A stretch of DNA of 64,000 bases from Lentinula raphanica (Eukaryota; Basidiomycota; Agaricomycetes; Agaricales; Omphalotaceae): positions 62,001-126,000 of the forward strand of contig JANVFP010000020.1 of NCBI GenBank assembly GCA_027919835.1. Direction: 5' to 3'. A program made the position numbers and the translations under genes. The notes beneath the pieces are model-generated. The model did not search any database and had not been told where the DNA came from. It worked only from the letters and a program-made list of their open reading frames with translations. This document shows positions 35,338 through 45,270 of this stretch, piece by piece (positions within the stretch are counted from its first letter, which is position 1; every line of letters begins with the position of its first letter).

Positions 35338-35483
35338 GAAGAAATGGAGTCGTAACACTGACGGTCAACGAGAGTTTGGAGACACGTGACAGAAACATGC
35401 CACCAGCGCGTGATCCGTCGCGTGGACTTCATCGATTTTATCTCATCTGATCGATTGCAACTCGACCTCAACGCTCAACGTTC
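35338..35483. promoter_or_regulatory. Divergent intergenic interval between the KDZ transposase and the plus-strand gene
   Basis: 146 bp between two start codons facing away from each other, so both promoters must lie here or overlap the genes. No TATA-like box was identified. Function inferred from position only. Confidence 0.4.
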
Positions 35484-35515
35484 ATGTCTTCCTCCCAACG
35501 ACGAGGGATTTGCAC

Positions 35516-38500
35516 CACAGGATACAGTAAAGCTTTTGTAAAAAAGACTGATAAGTTATCGGGTACCTATTGCAAATAGTTGTGATAACCCCGAGGGGGT
35601 CCCGGAAATGGCCCCGGGGGTGGTCATGCCTGTCACCACCTGTCACATATGGCTTATATTTACTGTTTTGGGTAATTAATAATCATCCAGATATTAAATA
35701 AGCAGTACATTTTCAAAAAAACTCGAAAATCCATAAAAATTCATAAAAAAACCTAAAATGGCCTGATTAGGTCAGATCAGGATATGTAAGCAAATGACCT
35801 CATATGATAAAAAATGATGTAGGGCCAATGTAGGTACTAAAAATAGCCCTAAAAATCAATAAAAATGGAAAAAGTATTTAGGGATGGTATAGAGCCTATT
35901 GCAGGCCCAGGCACATCAAAATTACCAAAAAAGGAAAAAATTGATCATGATCTCATCTTGTAGCAAAAAATCTGAAAAAAATCCTAAAAATAGTCAAAAA
36001 ATTCAGGGGTGCTTTGTTGGCCCTGAAAACGCAAAATTAAAAAAATACGCGACAAGTGTAAAAATTTTCATCACTCCAAATCATCTCAAATCCACTATAC
36101 AGTCAGTATATATGATGTATATGCTATATTTAGCATCCTAGTACCTTTATTGGGCTAAAAATAGAACTTGATCTCATCTGATAGCAAAAAATCTGAAAAA
36201 ATCATAAAAATACTCAAAAAATTCAGGGGTGCCTCATTGGCCCTGGAAATGCAAAATAAAAAAATTTACACAACACAATTGAAAAACAACATCACTCCAA
36301 ATCATACCAAATCCACTACACAGTCAGTATATGTCATGTATATGCCATTTATAGCACCCCTAGTACCTTCAATCACTTATATCACTCAAGAATCATACCA
36401 AACTGAATAATTTGGGGAGTAAATATATTGTACATGATATTTTTAGCACACCTAGTACCCTTGATAACTTAGAACAATTTATATTACTCAATATGTCCAG
36501 TACACTTGGCACTTATCACACCTAACACACTAAAACTCATAACAGTACTTATATGTATTATACTTAACACAGTTGACAATGAAAATACTGTAAACAGTGT
36601 TATCAGTCATTATACTTAACATACTTGACAGTCAAAAAGTCGGAACAATTGTTATACTATAACACACTCATAACAACGAGTTTTGGGCGCTTATGGGCGC
36701 TTATTTGGTGTTTTTGAGTCGAAATTCATTAATAGCACACTCAATAATCTTTGTCTGGGCTCTATACTGTGTCAGGATGTTGTCTATATCATATTCTTCT
36801 AGATACAATTCAGGGAACTTGAAAATTGAACCTGTGGGGCTGGCTATATTGTGATCTTTTGAAATATAACAGTGTTTTATGTAAATGTCAGTGCATAGGG
36901 TTATGAGAAGAGTCATCCTACAACCTATTCTATGCTATCTCTATGTGATACAGCCAAGAGATCTGTAATGGGGGTCATTGAATATGACATCTATTGTTAC
37001 ATGTAAGTGTAGACATCTATAGTGTACATGAAACATGTACATGTATATCACAGAGTCCAATAGTCATAGTGAGTATCTGAACCATGTCCAGATAATTCTA
37101 GTAGACTGTAGGAGTGATTCCCTCATCAACCACCATCAGTATACTTGCATTACATGGACATATGCATTGATATTTACATAAAACACTGTTATATTTCAAA
37201 AGATCACAATATACCCAGTCCCACAGGCTGTAATCTTGAGTTCTCCGAACTGTATCAAGTGTATTATGATATAAACAACATCCTTACACAATATAGAGCC
37301 CAGACAAACATTGTTGAGTGTGCTATTAATGAATTTTGACTCAAAAACACCAAATAAGCGCCCATAAGCGCCCAAAACTCGTTGTTATGAGTGTGTTATA
37401 GTATAACAATTGTTCCGACTTTTTGACTGTCAAGTGTGTTAAGTCTAATGACTGATAACACTGTTTACAGTATTTTCATTGTCAACTGTGTTAAGTAAGT
37501 ACTGTTATGAGTTTTAGTGTGTTAGGTGTGATAAGTGCCAAGTGTACTGGACATATTGAGTAATATAAATTGTTCTAAGTTTAAGGGTACTAGGTGTGCT
37601 AAAAATATCATGTACAATATATTTACTCCCCAAATTATTCAGTTTGGTATAATCCTTGAGTGATATAAGTGATTGAGGGTACTAGGGGTGCTATAAATGG
37701 CATATACATGACATATACTGACTGTGTAGTGGATTTGGTATGATTTGGAGTGATGTTGTTTTTCAATTGTGTTGTGTAAATTTTTTTATTTTGCATTTCC
37801 AGGGCCAATGAGGCACCCCTGGATTTTTTGAGTATTTTTATGATTTTTTCAGATTTTTTGCTATCAGATGAGATCAAGTTCTATTTTTAGCCCAATAAAG
37901 GTACTAGGATGCTAAATATAGCATATACATCATATATACTGACTGTATAGTGGATTTGAGATGATTTGGAGTGATGAAAATTTTTACACTTGTCGCGTAT
38001 TTTTTTTTATTTGCGTTTTCAGGGCCAACAAGGCACCCCTGAATTTTTTGACTATTTTTAGGATTTTTTTCAGATTTTTTGCTACAAGATGAGATCATGA
38101 TCAATTTTTTCCTTTTTTGGTAATTTTGATGTGCCTGGGCCTGCAATAGGCTCTATACCATCCCTAAATATTTTTTTTGCATTTTTATTGATTTTTTGGG
38201 CTATTTTTAGTACCTACATTGGCCCTACATCATTTTTTATCATATGAGGTCATTTGCTTACATATCCTGATCTGACCTAATCAGGCCATTTTAGGTTTTT
38301 TTATGAATTTTTATGAATTTTCGAGTTTTTTTGAAAATGTACTGCTTATTTAATATCTGGATGATTATTAATTACCCAAAACAGTAAATATAAGCCATAT
38401 GTGACAGGTGGTGACAGGCATGACCACCCCCCGGGGCCATTTCCGGGACCCCCTCCAGGTTATCACAACTATTTGCAATAGGTACCCGATAACTTATCAG

Positions 38501-38532
38501 TACTTTTTACAAAAGTTTTACAGTATCAGCTG
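35516..38532. mobile_element. Family A foldback element (3,017 bp) nested in the KDZ element
   Basis: Starts CACAGGATACAGTAAAGC and ends GTTTTACAGTATCAGCTG. TTTGCAC is duplicated on both sides (35,509-35,515 and 38,533-38,539). It is nearly all arm: about 1.4 kb at each end are inverted copies of each other around a ~260-bp centre (36,900-37,165). Arms contain the inverted pair GAGTTTTGGGCGCTTATGGG (36,670) and its complement (37,360-37,385). The ORFs inside are arm sequence read in different directions and are not genes. Same family as 53,211-56,336 (insertion opposite in orientation), 1-374 and 8,425-9,763. Confidence 0.92.
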
Positions 38533-39189
38533 TTTGCACGCCGACCTACTACGCCGATAACATCCCAGGTTTCACTCAAGCTCACAGAGGCAAACCCTAC
38601 TATATCATAACGGGTGGACCATATGCTGGCATCTATCGATATTGGTATGTTGAACCATATTGAGACCGATCTGAATATACTGAATGTCTGGAATAGGCGT
38701 CTAGCTAACGAACGTGCCACACACTCTTCTCAAACTGCTCGTGGTGTGGAAAGTATCGAAGCTGCTTGTGATGTCTGGGCATGGACTTGTAGAGAATATC
38801 ACACGCATGACAATCGCAATGAATTAGTTCTCTATTCGGATTCTGTCTGCGAGCCCCGCGAAACCCGCGAAACCCGCGAGGTTGTAGAACAGCCCATTAT
38901 CTCCCACGATGATCAAAGGAATCGTCCCCAAATCAATATAGCCCAGCTCAATATCGAATCGAGGCCCAATCCTGTTATCGATTCCCCTCCATCTCCATCC
39001 AAAAAAACTTCGACAAAAGTTCCCTCTCCAAAGACTTTTTTCAATCCACCTATCGTGCTTCAGACATCGAAGCACCTGTAGCTGTAGGTTTTATGCATAA
39101 TGAGTGGGCAACTGCCTGAGCCCTGTTTTGCATTACTAAGGGGCAGTTGCCCACTCAGCCAATAAATGAATATTTAAACTGGGATTAAG

Positions 39190-39261
39190 CACTGAATCAG
39201 GCCCCTCCCGTTGGGGTTAGCTATGCTAACCCCAACATTAGGGAGGGGTCTGATTCAGTGC
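39190..39261. repeat. Near-perfect hairpin inside the 583-bp element
   Basis: CACTGAATCAGGCCCCTCCC and its complement (GGGAGGGGTCTGATTCAGTG) flank an inner pair GGGGTTAGC/GCTAACCCC around a tiny loop, giving about 32 paired bases with few mismatches. Confidence 0.88.
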
Positions 39262-39277
39262 CAAACATAGGCCAATA

Positions 39278-39372
39278 AGGGTTAGGGGGTTAGGGGTTGG
39301 GTTAGGTTAGGGTTAGGGGTTTGGTTAGGGGTTAGGGTGGTTAGGGGTTGGGTTAGGGGTTAGGGGTTGAGG
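39278..39372 (+). repeat. Telomere-like degenerate (TTAGGG/TTAGGGG) array, interstitial
   Basis: About 95 bp built of GGGTTAGGGG, GGTTAGGTTAGGG and GGGGTTGGG units, close to the TTAGGG telomere repeat of mushrooms but irregular in G count. It lies inside a transposable element with target duplications, 39 kb into the window. Confidence 0.85.
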
Positions 39373-40080
39373 ATATATTGATAGACCTTAAAAAAGACCC
39401 CCTATAGGGGGTGTCAGTTTTTCCCAAAAATGGATATTTCAAAGATACAATTAATTCTTTGTTTCAAAAATATTAAAAAATGTTTTTGCCTATATGTTAT
39501 GCATAACATGTTGCCCAAGTTGTTATGCATTACATCCACTGCTATAGTGAGATATAGTGAGGCTTATTGAGGGGTAGGCAACTGCCCCTTGGTAATGCAA
39601 AACAGGCCTCAGGCAGTTGCCCACTTGTTATGCATAAAAGTTACAGCCTCAGCTGATCGAAGACGTCGAAATCGCGCTCACAAAGTCCCTCGAAAAAGCC
39701 GTCTACATCGAAATCACCATCTTCGAACCAGCTGAAAGGGATCGATATCGATGCTATCTCCTCTCTCCTCTCTGATCAATCTATCAGTACACCCGGTCCA
39801 TCCAAGAAAGGACGTGCAAACCCGTCGCAAAGTTCATCGACGAGTGGAGGTGTCTTTGTCGTCAAATGGGAGGATTCATACGAAATACATTCTACTCTGT
39901 AAGTTGGCTTTCTTGACTCAATTTCTCACTCAGACTAATACCTTCAATACTTAGAGAAAGCGCGAAGCTAGCTTTCGATCGAGCGCAGAGTTTGGATAAC
40001 GAAGTTACATTGCGCTATTCCCGTTCGTGGGATGCGGCTATGGCTTTTGCGATGACTGATTGATTTCTTGCTATCCGATG

Positions 40081-40133
40081 ACACTCTTGCTGACACTCTT
40101 GCTATCCGATGACTCCTTGCTATCCGTTGAACT
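40081..40133. repeat. Short tandem CTTGCTATCCG.TGA units
   Basis: CTTGCTATCCGATGA and variants recur three to four times at 40,065-40,135, directly after the TGA of the plus-strand gene, possibly in its 3' untranslated region. Confidence 0.6.
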
Positions 40134-40353
40134 CAGTACTATGAATAGGCCCTAATGTATATACAATATAATTCTCATAGCGGCTCAATTGTACCTACTC
40201 AAATGAACATTGTTATCAATCTCATGCAAATTTTCGGATATGTTTGACATTCAGAAGGAAAACGCCGAGTTCGTATTGGCGGTTTTGTATATACAGGTTC
40301 AAATATATAGTGGTACGAGTTACGTGAAACGACGGCAGCAAAAAAACATGAAT

Positions 40354-43300
40354 TCAGCCAAGTCTTGCTCTTCTAGTCAGACGTTCGGTAGAGGTGGTGG
40401 AAGAGGGTGGTGCTTTGCGCTTGATACGGCGATCATAACCTCTGTAAAAAATATGTTGAGATAAAGCGTTAGAAATACAACGAACGTTGAACACGTACCC
40501 TTTTTCATATGCCATGTCTTCAATGGCAGCCCGCACGTCAGATAAAAGAAGTAAAACCTGCGAAGTCTGCTCTTCATCATCGCTTACCCTCAAGAACCAC
40601 CAACGAAGATACAGCAGCACGGTCACCATGCCGCACTGTCCTGGTCGGTGGATTCCGTCCCAACTTCCCTCTCCTTGACCTTGTGGCACGATATGCCACT
40701 CAGCGTCCCTCTCCCGCCACGCCGGATTGATGACCGACCACCACTTACGAAGATCTCGACCTAAGCTCTCCACCGTCAATCCGTTGAAGTCATTATTGAG
40801 GGTGGCCTGTACGTTCTTCCGATTTTTGAAGTACCATTCAACTAAGCGAGGACGGACATCCTTGGCCGTAGGAAACGAGGCTTTCTATGTAGAACAAATA
40901 ATTATGAGGCATCAGAATGAATTAAATGAATGAAAGACTGACCCGGCCGCTTGGATCTTCGAAAAGATACGTGCGCTCAAGGATGACCAAACCCTCCAGA
41001 GCTTTCCTCCACTCTGTAGATTGCTGCTCCAACCCCCCGAACGCTTCCACCGCACGAGATAACCAAGCTGGGCAGTCTGCTAGCGTCACCGAATCCTGTG
41101 TCGAGCCCGTTGAATTGTTGCCGGTCCCATCTGTCAGTTCGTTACCCTGAGCCACGACTCCATCAGCGGAAGGTGGCGGAGATGAGTTAGTATGAGAAGA
41201 TAAGGGTCCATTGCCAGAGGGTGCATTTGGTGTGAGAGAAGAATTTTGATGTACATCACCGCCGTTCGTATTGGGCATTGAATCCGTGGAAATGGGGTGT
41301 CCCTTCCCGCTGTCTGTGGGTGTTGCCGAAGTGGTATCCATGGAAAGACGTTGCAATTCTGGAACTGTGGTGCAATTGAACTGGATGGGAAGAGAGCCGG
41401 ATCGAATTGGGGGTTTTGAGGCGATTACAGCACTGGTACGAGGCTCGGATCCCGAACGAATAGACTTTGAGTTGATTGAGGGAATGTGAGGAGAGTGAGA
41501 AGAGTGAGGAGGAGAGTGAGAAGAGTGAGGAGGAGAGTGAGGAGGAGGAGAGTGAGGAGGAGGAGAGTGAGGAGGGGAGCGAGGAGGGGAGTGAGGCTTC
41601 GGGAGTTGGACTTGTTGTGCCTTCCATACCTCCGCATGCTCCATGAGAACGTCAAGATTATGTTGTCGAACGCGACCGGATTGTGAGTTGAGCATTCCGA
41701 TTGAATCTCGGCGAGCGGGTGTGAGCATGCTAGAAAGGTAGGCTTTGAGGTCATCCGGGAGGGGCGGTCCTTCAGGCTCTGGGGTGGATTCAGCATAGAA
41801 GTGGGCCATAACCACATCGTCATCGCGGGTTTCGACGAACTTTCCGCGTAGTTTTCGTAAGTCGACCACTTTGCCGTTTTCATCACGAAAGACTTCCTCC
41901 TCTTCTTCGGACCCTTCCTTTCCGCTTTCTTCTTCGTCCTCCTCTTCTTCATCCTTGTCCTTCCCCTTCCCCTTCCCCTTCGCCTTCCCCTTCGCCTTCT
42001 TGCGTAGCCGTTTGGATTTTCGGCGCGTCTGAGTGTCGATTCCATCCTCGCTCGGCATACGAATAAGGGAGTCATCATTCAATGGAGATGTTGATTTGGA
42101 ACCGCGATTGACGCCTTCTGGATGGATGAGACCGGGCTCCCCGAGCAATTCTTCTAAAAATACATATCAGAGTATGAACGATCAGAAGTGAAGGCGACGT
42201 ACTAGGATCTTTGTCTGATAAAAATAGCATAAACAGAGACATGACGTTCTTCATAAAATATTCTTCATTCCATCGTTCAAACGTTTGAGGGTTGAGTCCG
42301 CCGCTCGTGCCAGAGTTAATCCTATGAGAGATCAGACACAACGACTATTTGCGTAAGGATGGACGACTCACGTAATGAGAAAATAGTCTTCGTCATCATT
42401 CGCTGGGGCAGCTCCCCCCAATAAGCAGAAGTTCAGACCAGTGTAGAGTCGAAGGATATCCAGTAAGGGCTGCAGGAACTTTGTGAGAGCTTCACGACAT
42501 CTAGAAGTATGTCAACATCTCTATAACGAATACAAATCAAATACGTACACTTCACGAACTGAGTCGTCTATCCCGTCCTCGTTGAGCTCCTCTAACGATA
42601 CAGGTTCACCAGACGTAACCCTCGTGAAAAATTCCAGCTTTTGTTGATACACCTCCTCGACAAACTCTTCAACCTCTTTCTTCACCTCGTCTGGCTCCTC
42701 TTCAAACAGTTCTTCGGCAACCTGACATCTAAAATTCAAAAGGTCCGCGCGTTTGACAGGATTGACGGCCACGCGTGCGTCCACCTCTTGTCGAACCTTG
42801 ATTTGATTCTCCGGCCGTTTCATCCACACTTTGTACAGAAGCGCTCGACGAGGTGCTCCGCCAGCGAATCCGAGGGCCTTGCGAAGGACAGGAGCGAGCG
42901 GTGTTTGTTGGATGGGAGCGGTCTTGGCTGCCTTCTTCACACGCCGCCAGAACCAACGCGAAATTTGCTAGTAATAGATATTAATAACAATTCCATAGCT
43001 AACAATGAGTTGAATATGCACTGCTTTTCCGGCTATCTGAACTGCTGCCTGAACTTGTTTTCGATCGGCTTCTAGCTCAGCCCTTGCTTCCTCGGAGAGC
43101 GAGTCATCTTCAGTGTCCAATGGATTGAATTTTTCGGGCTGTTCATCTTGGTCATGCCACGGCCACCTGTCGAACCATTCTTTGCAGATTCGAGACATAC
43201 AAGTATTCTTGGACTTTGTTTTGGTGTATTCGGGTAAGGAATTGCATAGAAATTGAAGACGAGGACCTGAGAAATTCCCCTGGTTACCGCGCCTGGGCTT

Positions 43301-43576
43301 GTTTGGATGTGACTCCTCAGCGACATCATCTTCGCCATCACCGTTCCCTTCGCCTTCAGGATTATGCGTTTGCGGCGCCTTGGACATAGCAGTTTCGGAT
43401 GGCAATCGAGACGTCGAGTTCGAGGCAACATTCGAGGGTGTCGATGATTTCGAGTTACGAACACGGTCTTTCTTGGCTCTAGATTTTCTCTTGGGTTTTA
43501 GAGCAGCCTTTGGGGCAGATTTGGCAGTGCGAGAAGAACGAGCTTGGTCCCCGTCGTCGTCCATGGGTTCGGGCAT
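40354..43576 (-). CDS. Second KDZ-element protein, large and charged, function unknown
   Basis: Starts MPEPMDDDGDQARSSRTAKS at 43,576. Order: basic low-complexity start (AALKPKRKSRAKKDR); a conserved-looking block LPEYTKTKSKNTCMSRICKE and WFDRWPWHDQDE; a coiled, acidic block (EEPDEVKKEVEEFVEEVYQQ); FLQPLLDILRLYTGLNFCLL; NPQTFERWNEEYFMKNVMSL; an acidic/basic linker (KGKGKGKDKDEEEEDEEESG); a repeated HSPP tract at about 41,600-41,490; then KALEGLVILERTYLFEDPSG, VRPRLVEWYFKNRKNVQ and DLRKWWSVINPAWRERDAEW, ending ERLTRRARLG. About seven exons with GT-AG introns of 50-60 bp, the last at about 40,500-40,443. No catalytic domain recognised. Position inside the TIRs and full-length frame suggest a role in transposition or as cargo. 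Confidence 0.8.
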
Positions 43577-43752
43577 GTGGAAGGTGTGGAAGGTGTGAAC
43601 GTAGTGTCAGGTGACGTGGTAGCTGAGTGAAACAGTGAGAGAGAGATGCCGTCTGATGCCGGGTGTCAACGCTGTAGCTGTGCCGAGGAGGTAATAATAC
43701 GGTAAATGATAATTTGTGAAAAATATCCAGATCTGGAAGGGTTACGTAATCG

Positions 43753-43875
43753 TCCGGAGCCCAGTACGCCCGCACTGACATAATATTTGACCCCTTGAAA
43801 GGGTATCGACCCACTTCGCGAAGCCCTGCTCGGGACTTATCGGTCTACTTCGCGTAGATCTTACAGCTACAGCTG
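43753..43875. repeat. Right terminal inverted repeat of the KDZ element
   Basis: Inverted partner of 31,122-31,243, ending CTTACAGCTACAGCTG next to the duplicated GGAGAGA. Confidence 0.9.
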
Positions 43876-43882
43876 GGAGAGA

Positions 43883-44468
43883 CGCGGAGAGACGAAGATG
43901 AGGACAAATGAAGACAAGATGAAGATGCGGAGAGATGAAGATCACACGTAGAGATACCAAGAGATACCACTCCAGGTAGTAGACCAATAAGATGGCTTTG
44001 GACAAGGTTGAAGAATCGTTCACATCAAAAAAGCAGGGTAGAGTCAAGGCCAGGACGTATATGACTCGGAGTGTCAACCATTCAGAATGAGGCTCTAGCA
44101 AGGACGTTTTGAACCCATTGATCTGGAATAAAGACAGGAACCAGAACTTTGTGACCGTGCGACACATTCAACTGAATAACTTACTAGGGGCCCCTCGAGA
44201 AGCACTGCTTGTTGGATATAGGTAATCTTGCTTCTATCCTGCATGCTCTACTTTCCTAAACATTTCCATATCAAAGCGCTATTCATGTCCTATAAATCCT
44301 TGAGAGTTAGAAGAAAGACAGGTATGCATTCATTTAGTAAATTTACTCACCTCGAAAGGCTAACGACAGTGAGTTATTAGTTCAAGCAGTGAAGAAAAGT
44401 CATAAAATATTCCTCAAAAGAGTCAAGGCTAGAAAGATAAGTGAACGTAGAGCTCGACTCGGTAGTCA
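43883..44468. other. No gene recognised between KDZ element and tandem-exon gene
   Basis: Begins with purine-rich GAGAGACGAAGATGAGGAC repeats (43,883-43,950). A minus-strand ORF overlapping the TIR (43,742-44,167) has hydrophobic runs but no motif and crosses the transposon border, so it is not accepted. Confidence 0.4.
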
Positions 44469-45095
44469 ATGTTCTCTCTTGATCTTGCTCAGTTTATTCT
44501 GATACTGGCCTTCTCAGTGGAGATCCCTACAGCACCACCGACACCTACTCCCAAAATACAGGCAAGGGCTCTACGTCGCCACGACACCTTCTACTTTCAA
44601 GCCCCCACAATTCGAGGTTTTATATCTTTTTCTTTGATCTCGTTAAGTCTCTTCTAACGTACTTCAGTAGAGATCCCTACAGCGCCTCCTACCCCTACTC
44701 CTGATATACAGGGAAGGACTCTACGTCGCCACGAAACCTTCTACTTTCAAACTTCAACAGCTCAAGGTAGCATAGGTTTTCTTGATCTCACAGAACCTAT
44801 CTGCTGATTCTAGCCTCCAGTGTTAATCCCTACAGAGTCCCCGACACCTCGGTATATACCGGGGAGGTCTCTACTTCGACACGAAATGATACATTTTCAA
44901 GCTCCAGCCAGCTCCAGTGTTACCCCACTGGAATATGACGGAGAGGTCTCTCTTCAAACCTCGACTCTCCCTGAAGTACCCTCATCGGATCTTTCCCTCG
45001 AACAATTCCTAGGACAAAGAATCAAACTCAGAAGGATAAACCCTTTGTTCGCTCAGTTTCAGGGGAATACCACTAGTATGAATTCTGATGCTTGA
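44469..45095 (+). CDS. Gene with three tandemly repeated exons, function unknown
   Basis: Three exons of about 100 bp start after CAG acceptors near 44,516, 44,667 and 44,818. They encode related segments: VEIPTAPPTPTPKIQARALR, VEIPTAPPTPTPDIQGRTLR and VLIPTESPTPRYIPGRSLLR, each followed by RHD/RHE and FQAP-like residues. Introns between them are ~50 bp. The last exon continues with FLGQRIKLRRINPLFAQFQG and stops at 45,095. The first ATG (44,469) may be intronic and an upstream exon may be missing. It is convergent with the TET/JBP-like gene, 175 bp apart. Could be proline-rich low-complexity or regulatory protein; not recognised. Confidence 0.55.
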
Positions 45096-45270
45096 GGGAC
45101 TTGAGGGGCGGATCGATCTACTCTACACTCTCATGGAAGCCTTCCTTTAATTCAACGCTGTCTCTTTGCTTTGCCGTTACACTATGGTCCACCGATATTT
45201 CGTCGATATTTCGTCTACAGCTTCAATTGCTGAAAGGCTCTGCTGTATATACATGTTTCTAATCATTATA

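Larger units (their letters stand above)
39073..39655. mobile_element. Small inverted-repeat element (583 bp) carrying telomere-like repeats
   Basis: Starts CACCTGTAGCTGTAGG, identical for 15 bases to the left end of the KDZ element, and ends with the inverted CAGCTGAGGCTGTAAC. ATCGAAG is duplicated on both sides (39,066-39,072 and 39,656-39,662). Arms of about 80 bp share TTTTATGCATAA and GGGCAACTGCCTGAG.CCTG. Inside are a near-perfect hairpin (39,190-39,261) and a telomere-like array (39,278-39,372). No coding capacity. Confidence 0.9.
35484..40063 (+). pseudogene. Third KDZ-element gene, split by two nested transposons; possible viroplasmin/RNase H1-N-like domain
   Basis: Opens with ATGTCTTCCTCCCAACGACG at 35,484 and is cut after 11 codons by the 3-kb element. 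Coding resumes at 38,540 (TPTYYADNIPGFTQAHRGKP, then YYIITGGPYAGIYRYW). A GTATGT...AATAG intron follows (about 38,643-38,696), then RLANERATHSSQTARGVESI and a Ser/Pro/Lys-rich linker. The 583-bp element cuts it at 39,072; after it the frame continues with TSKSRSQSPSKKPSTSKS and GGVFVVKWEDSYEIHSTL. A last intron (about 39,899-39,957) leads to ESAKLAFDRAQSLDNEVTLR and a TGA at 40,061. The YYIITGG..AGIYRYW segment resembles the hybrid-binding (viroplasmin) domain at the N-terminus of RNase H1 (motif-level guess). It runs convergent to the minus-strand gene at 40,354. Removing both insertions restores one frame, so it was intact until recently. Confidence 0.75.
31122..43875. mobile_element. Complete autonomous KDZ transposon, 12.75 kb, with TIRs and 7-bp target duplication
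   Basis: The left end CACCTGTAGCTGTAG and the inverted right end (CTTACAGCTACAGCTG at 43,860-43,875) open terminal inverted repeats of about 122 bp. These share blocks such as TCTACGCGAAGTAG, GGGCTTCGCGAAGTGGGTCG and GGGGTCAAATATTATGTCAG. GGAGAGA occurs directly on both sides (31,115-31,121 and 43,876-43,882). Inside are a KDZ transposase (-), a large charged protein (-) and a divergent gene (+), plus two younger nested elements (35,516-38,532 and 39,073-39,655). Subtracting those, the original element was about 9.1 kb. KDZ = Kyakuja-Dileera-Zisupton, a transposon group known to be expanded in mushroom-forming fungi. Confidence 0.93.

Noticed and set aside
39278..39372. Chromosome end
   Set aside because: The telomere-like block is short, degenerate and enclosed in a transposable element with a 7-bp target duplication, with genes on both sides.
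41425..42078. 217-codon minus-strand ORF with Arg/Leu-rich repeats, and the 41,256-41,627 ORF
   Set aside because: Alternative frames of the HSPP and Lys/Glu tracts of the large KDZ-element protein; the chosen frame continues across exons and these do not.
43742..44167. 141-codon hydrophobic ORF, considered as a membrane protein
   Set aside because: It crosses the exact KDZ terminus and target duplication, so its two halves have different origins.
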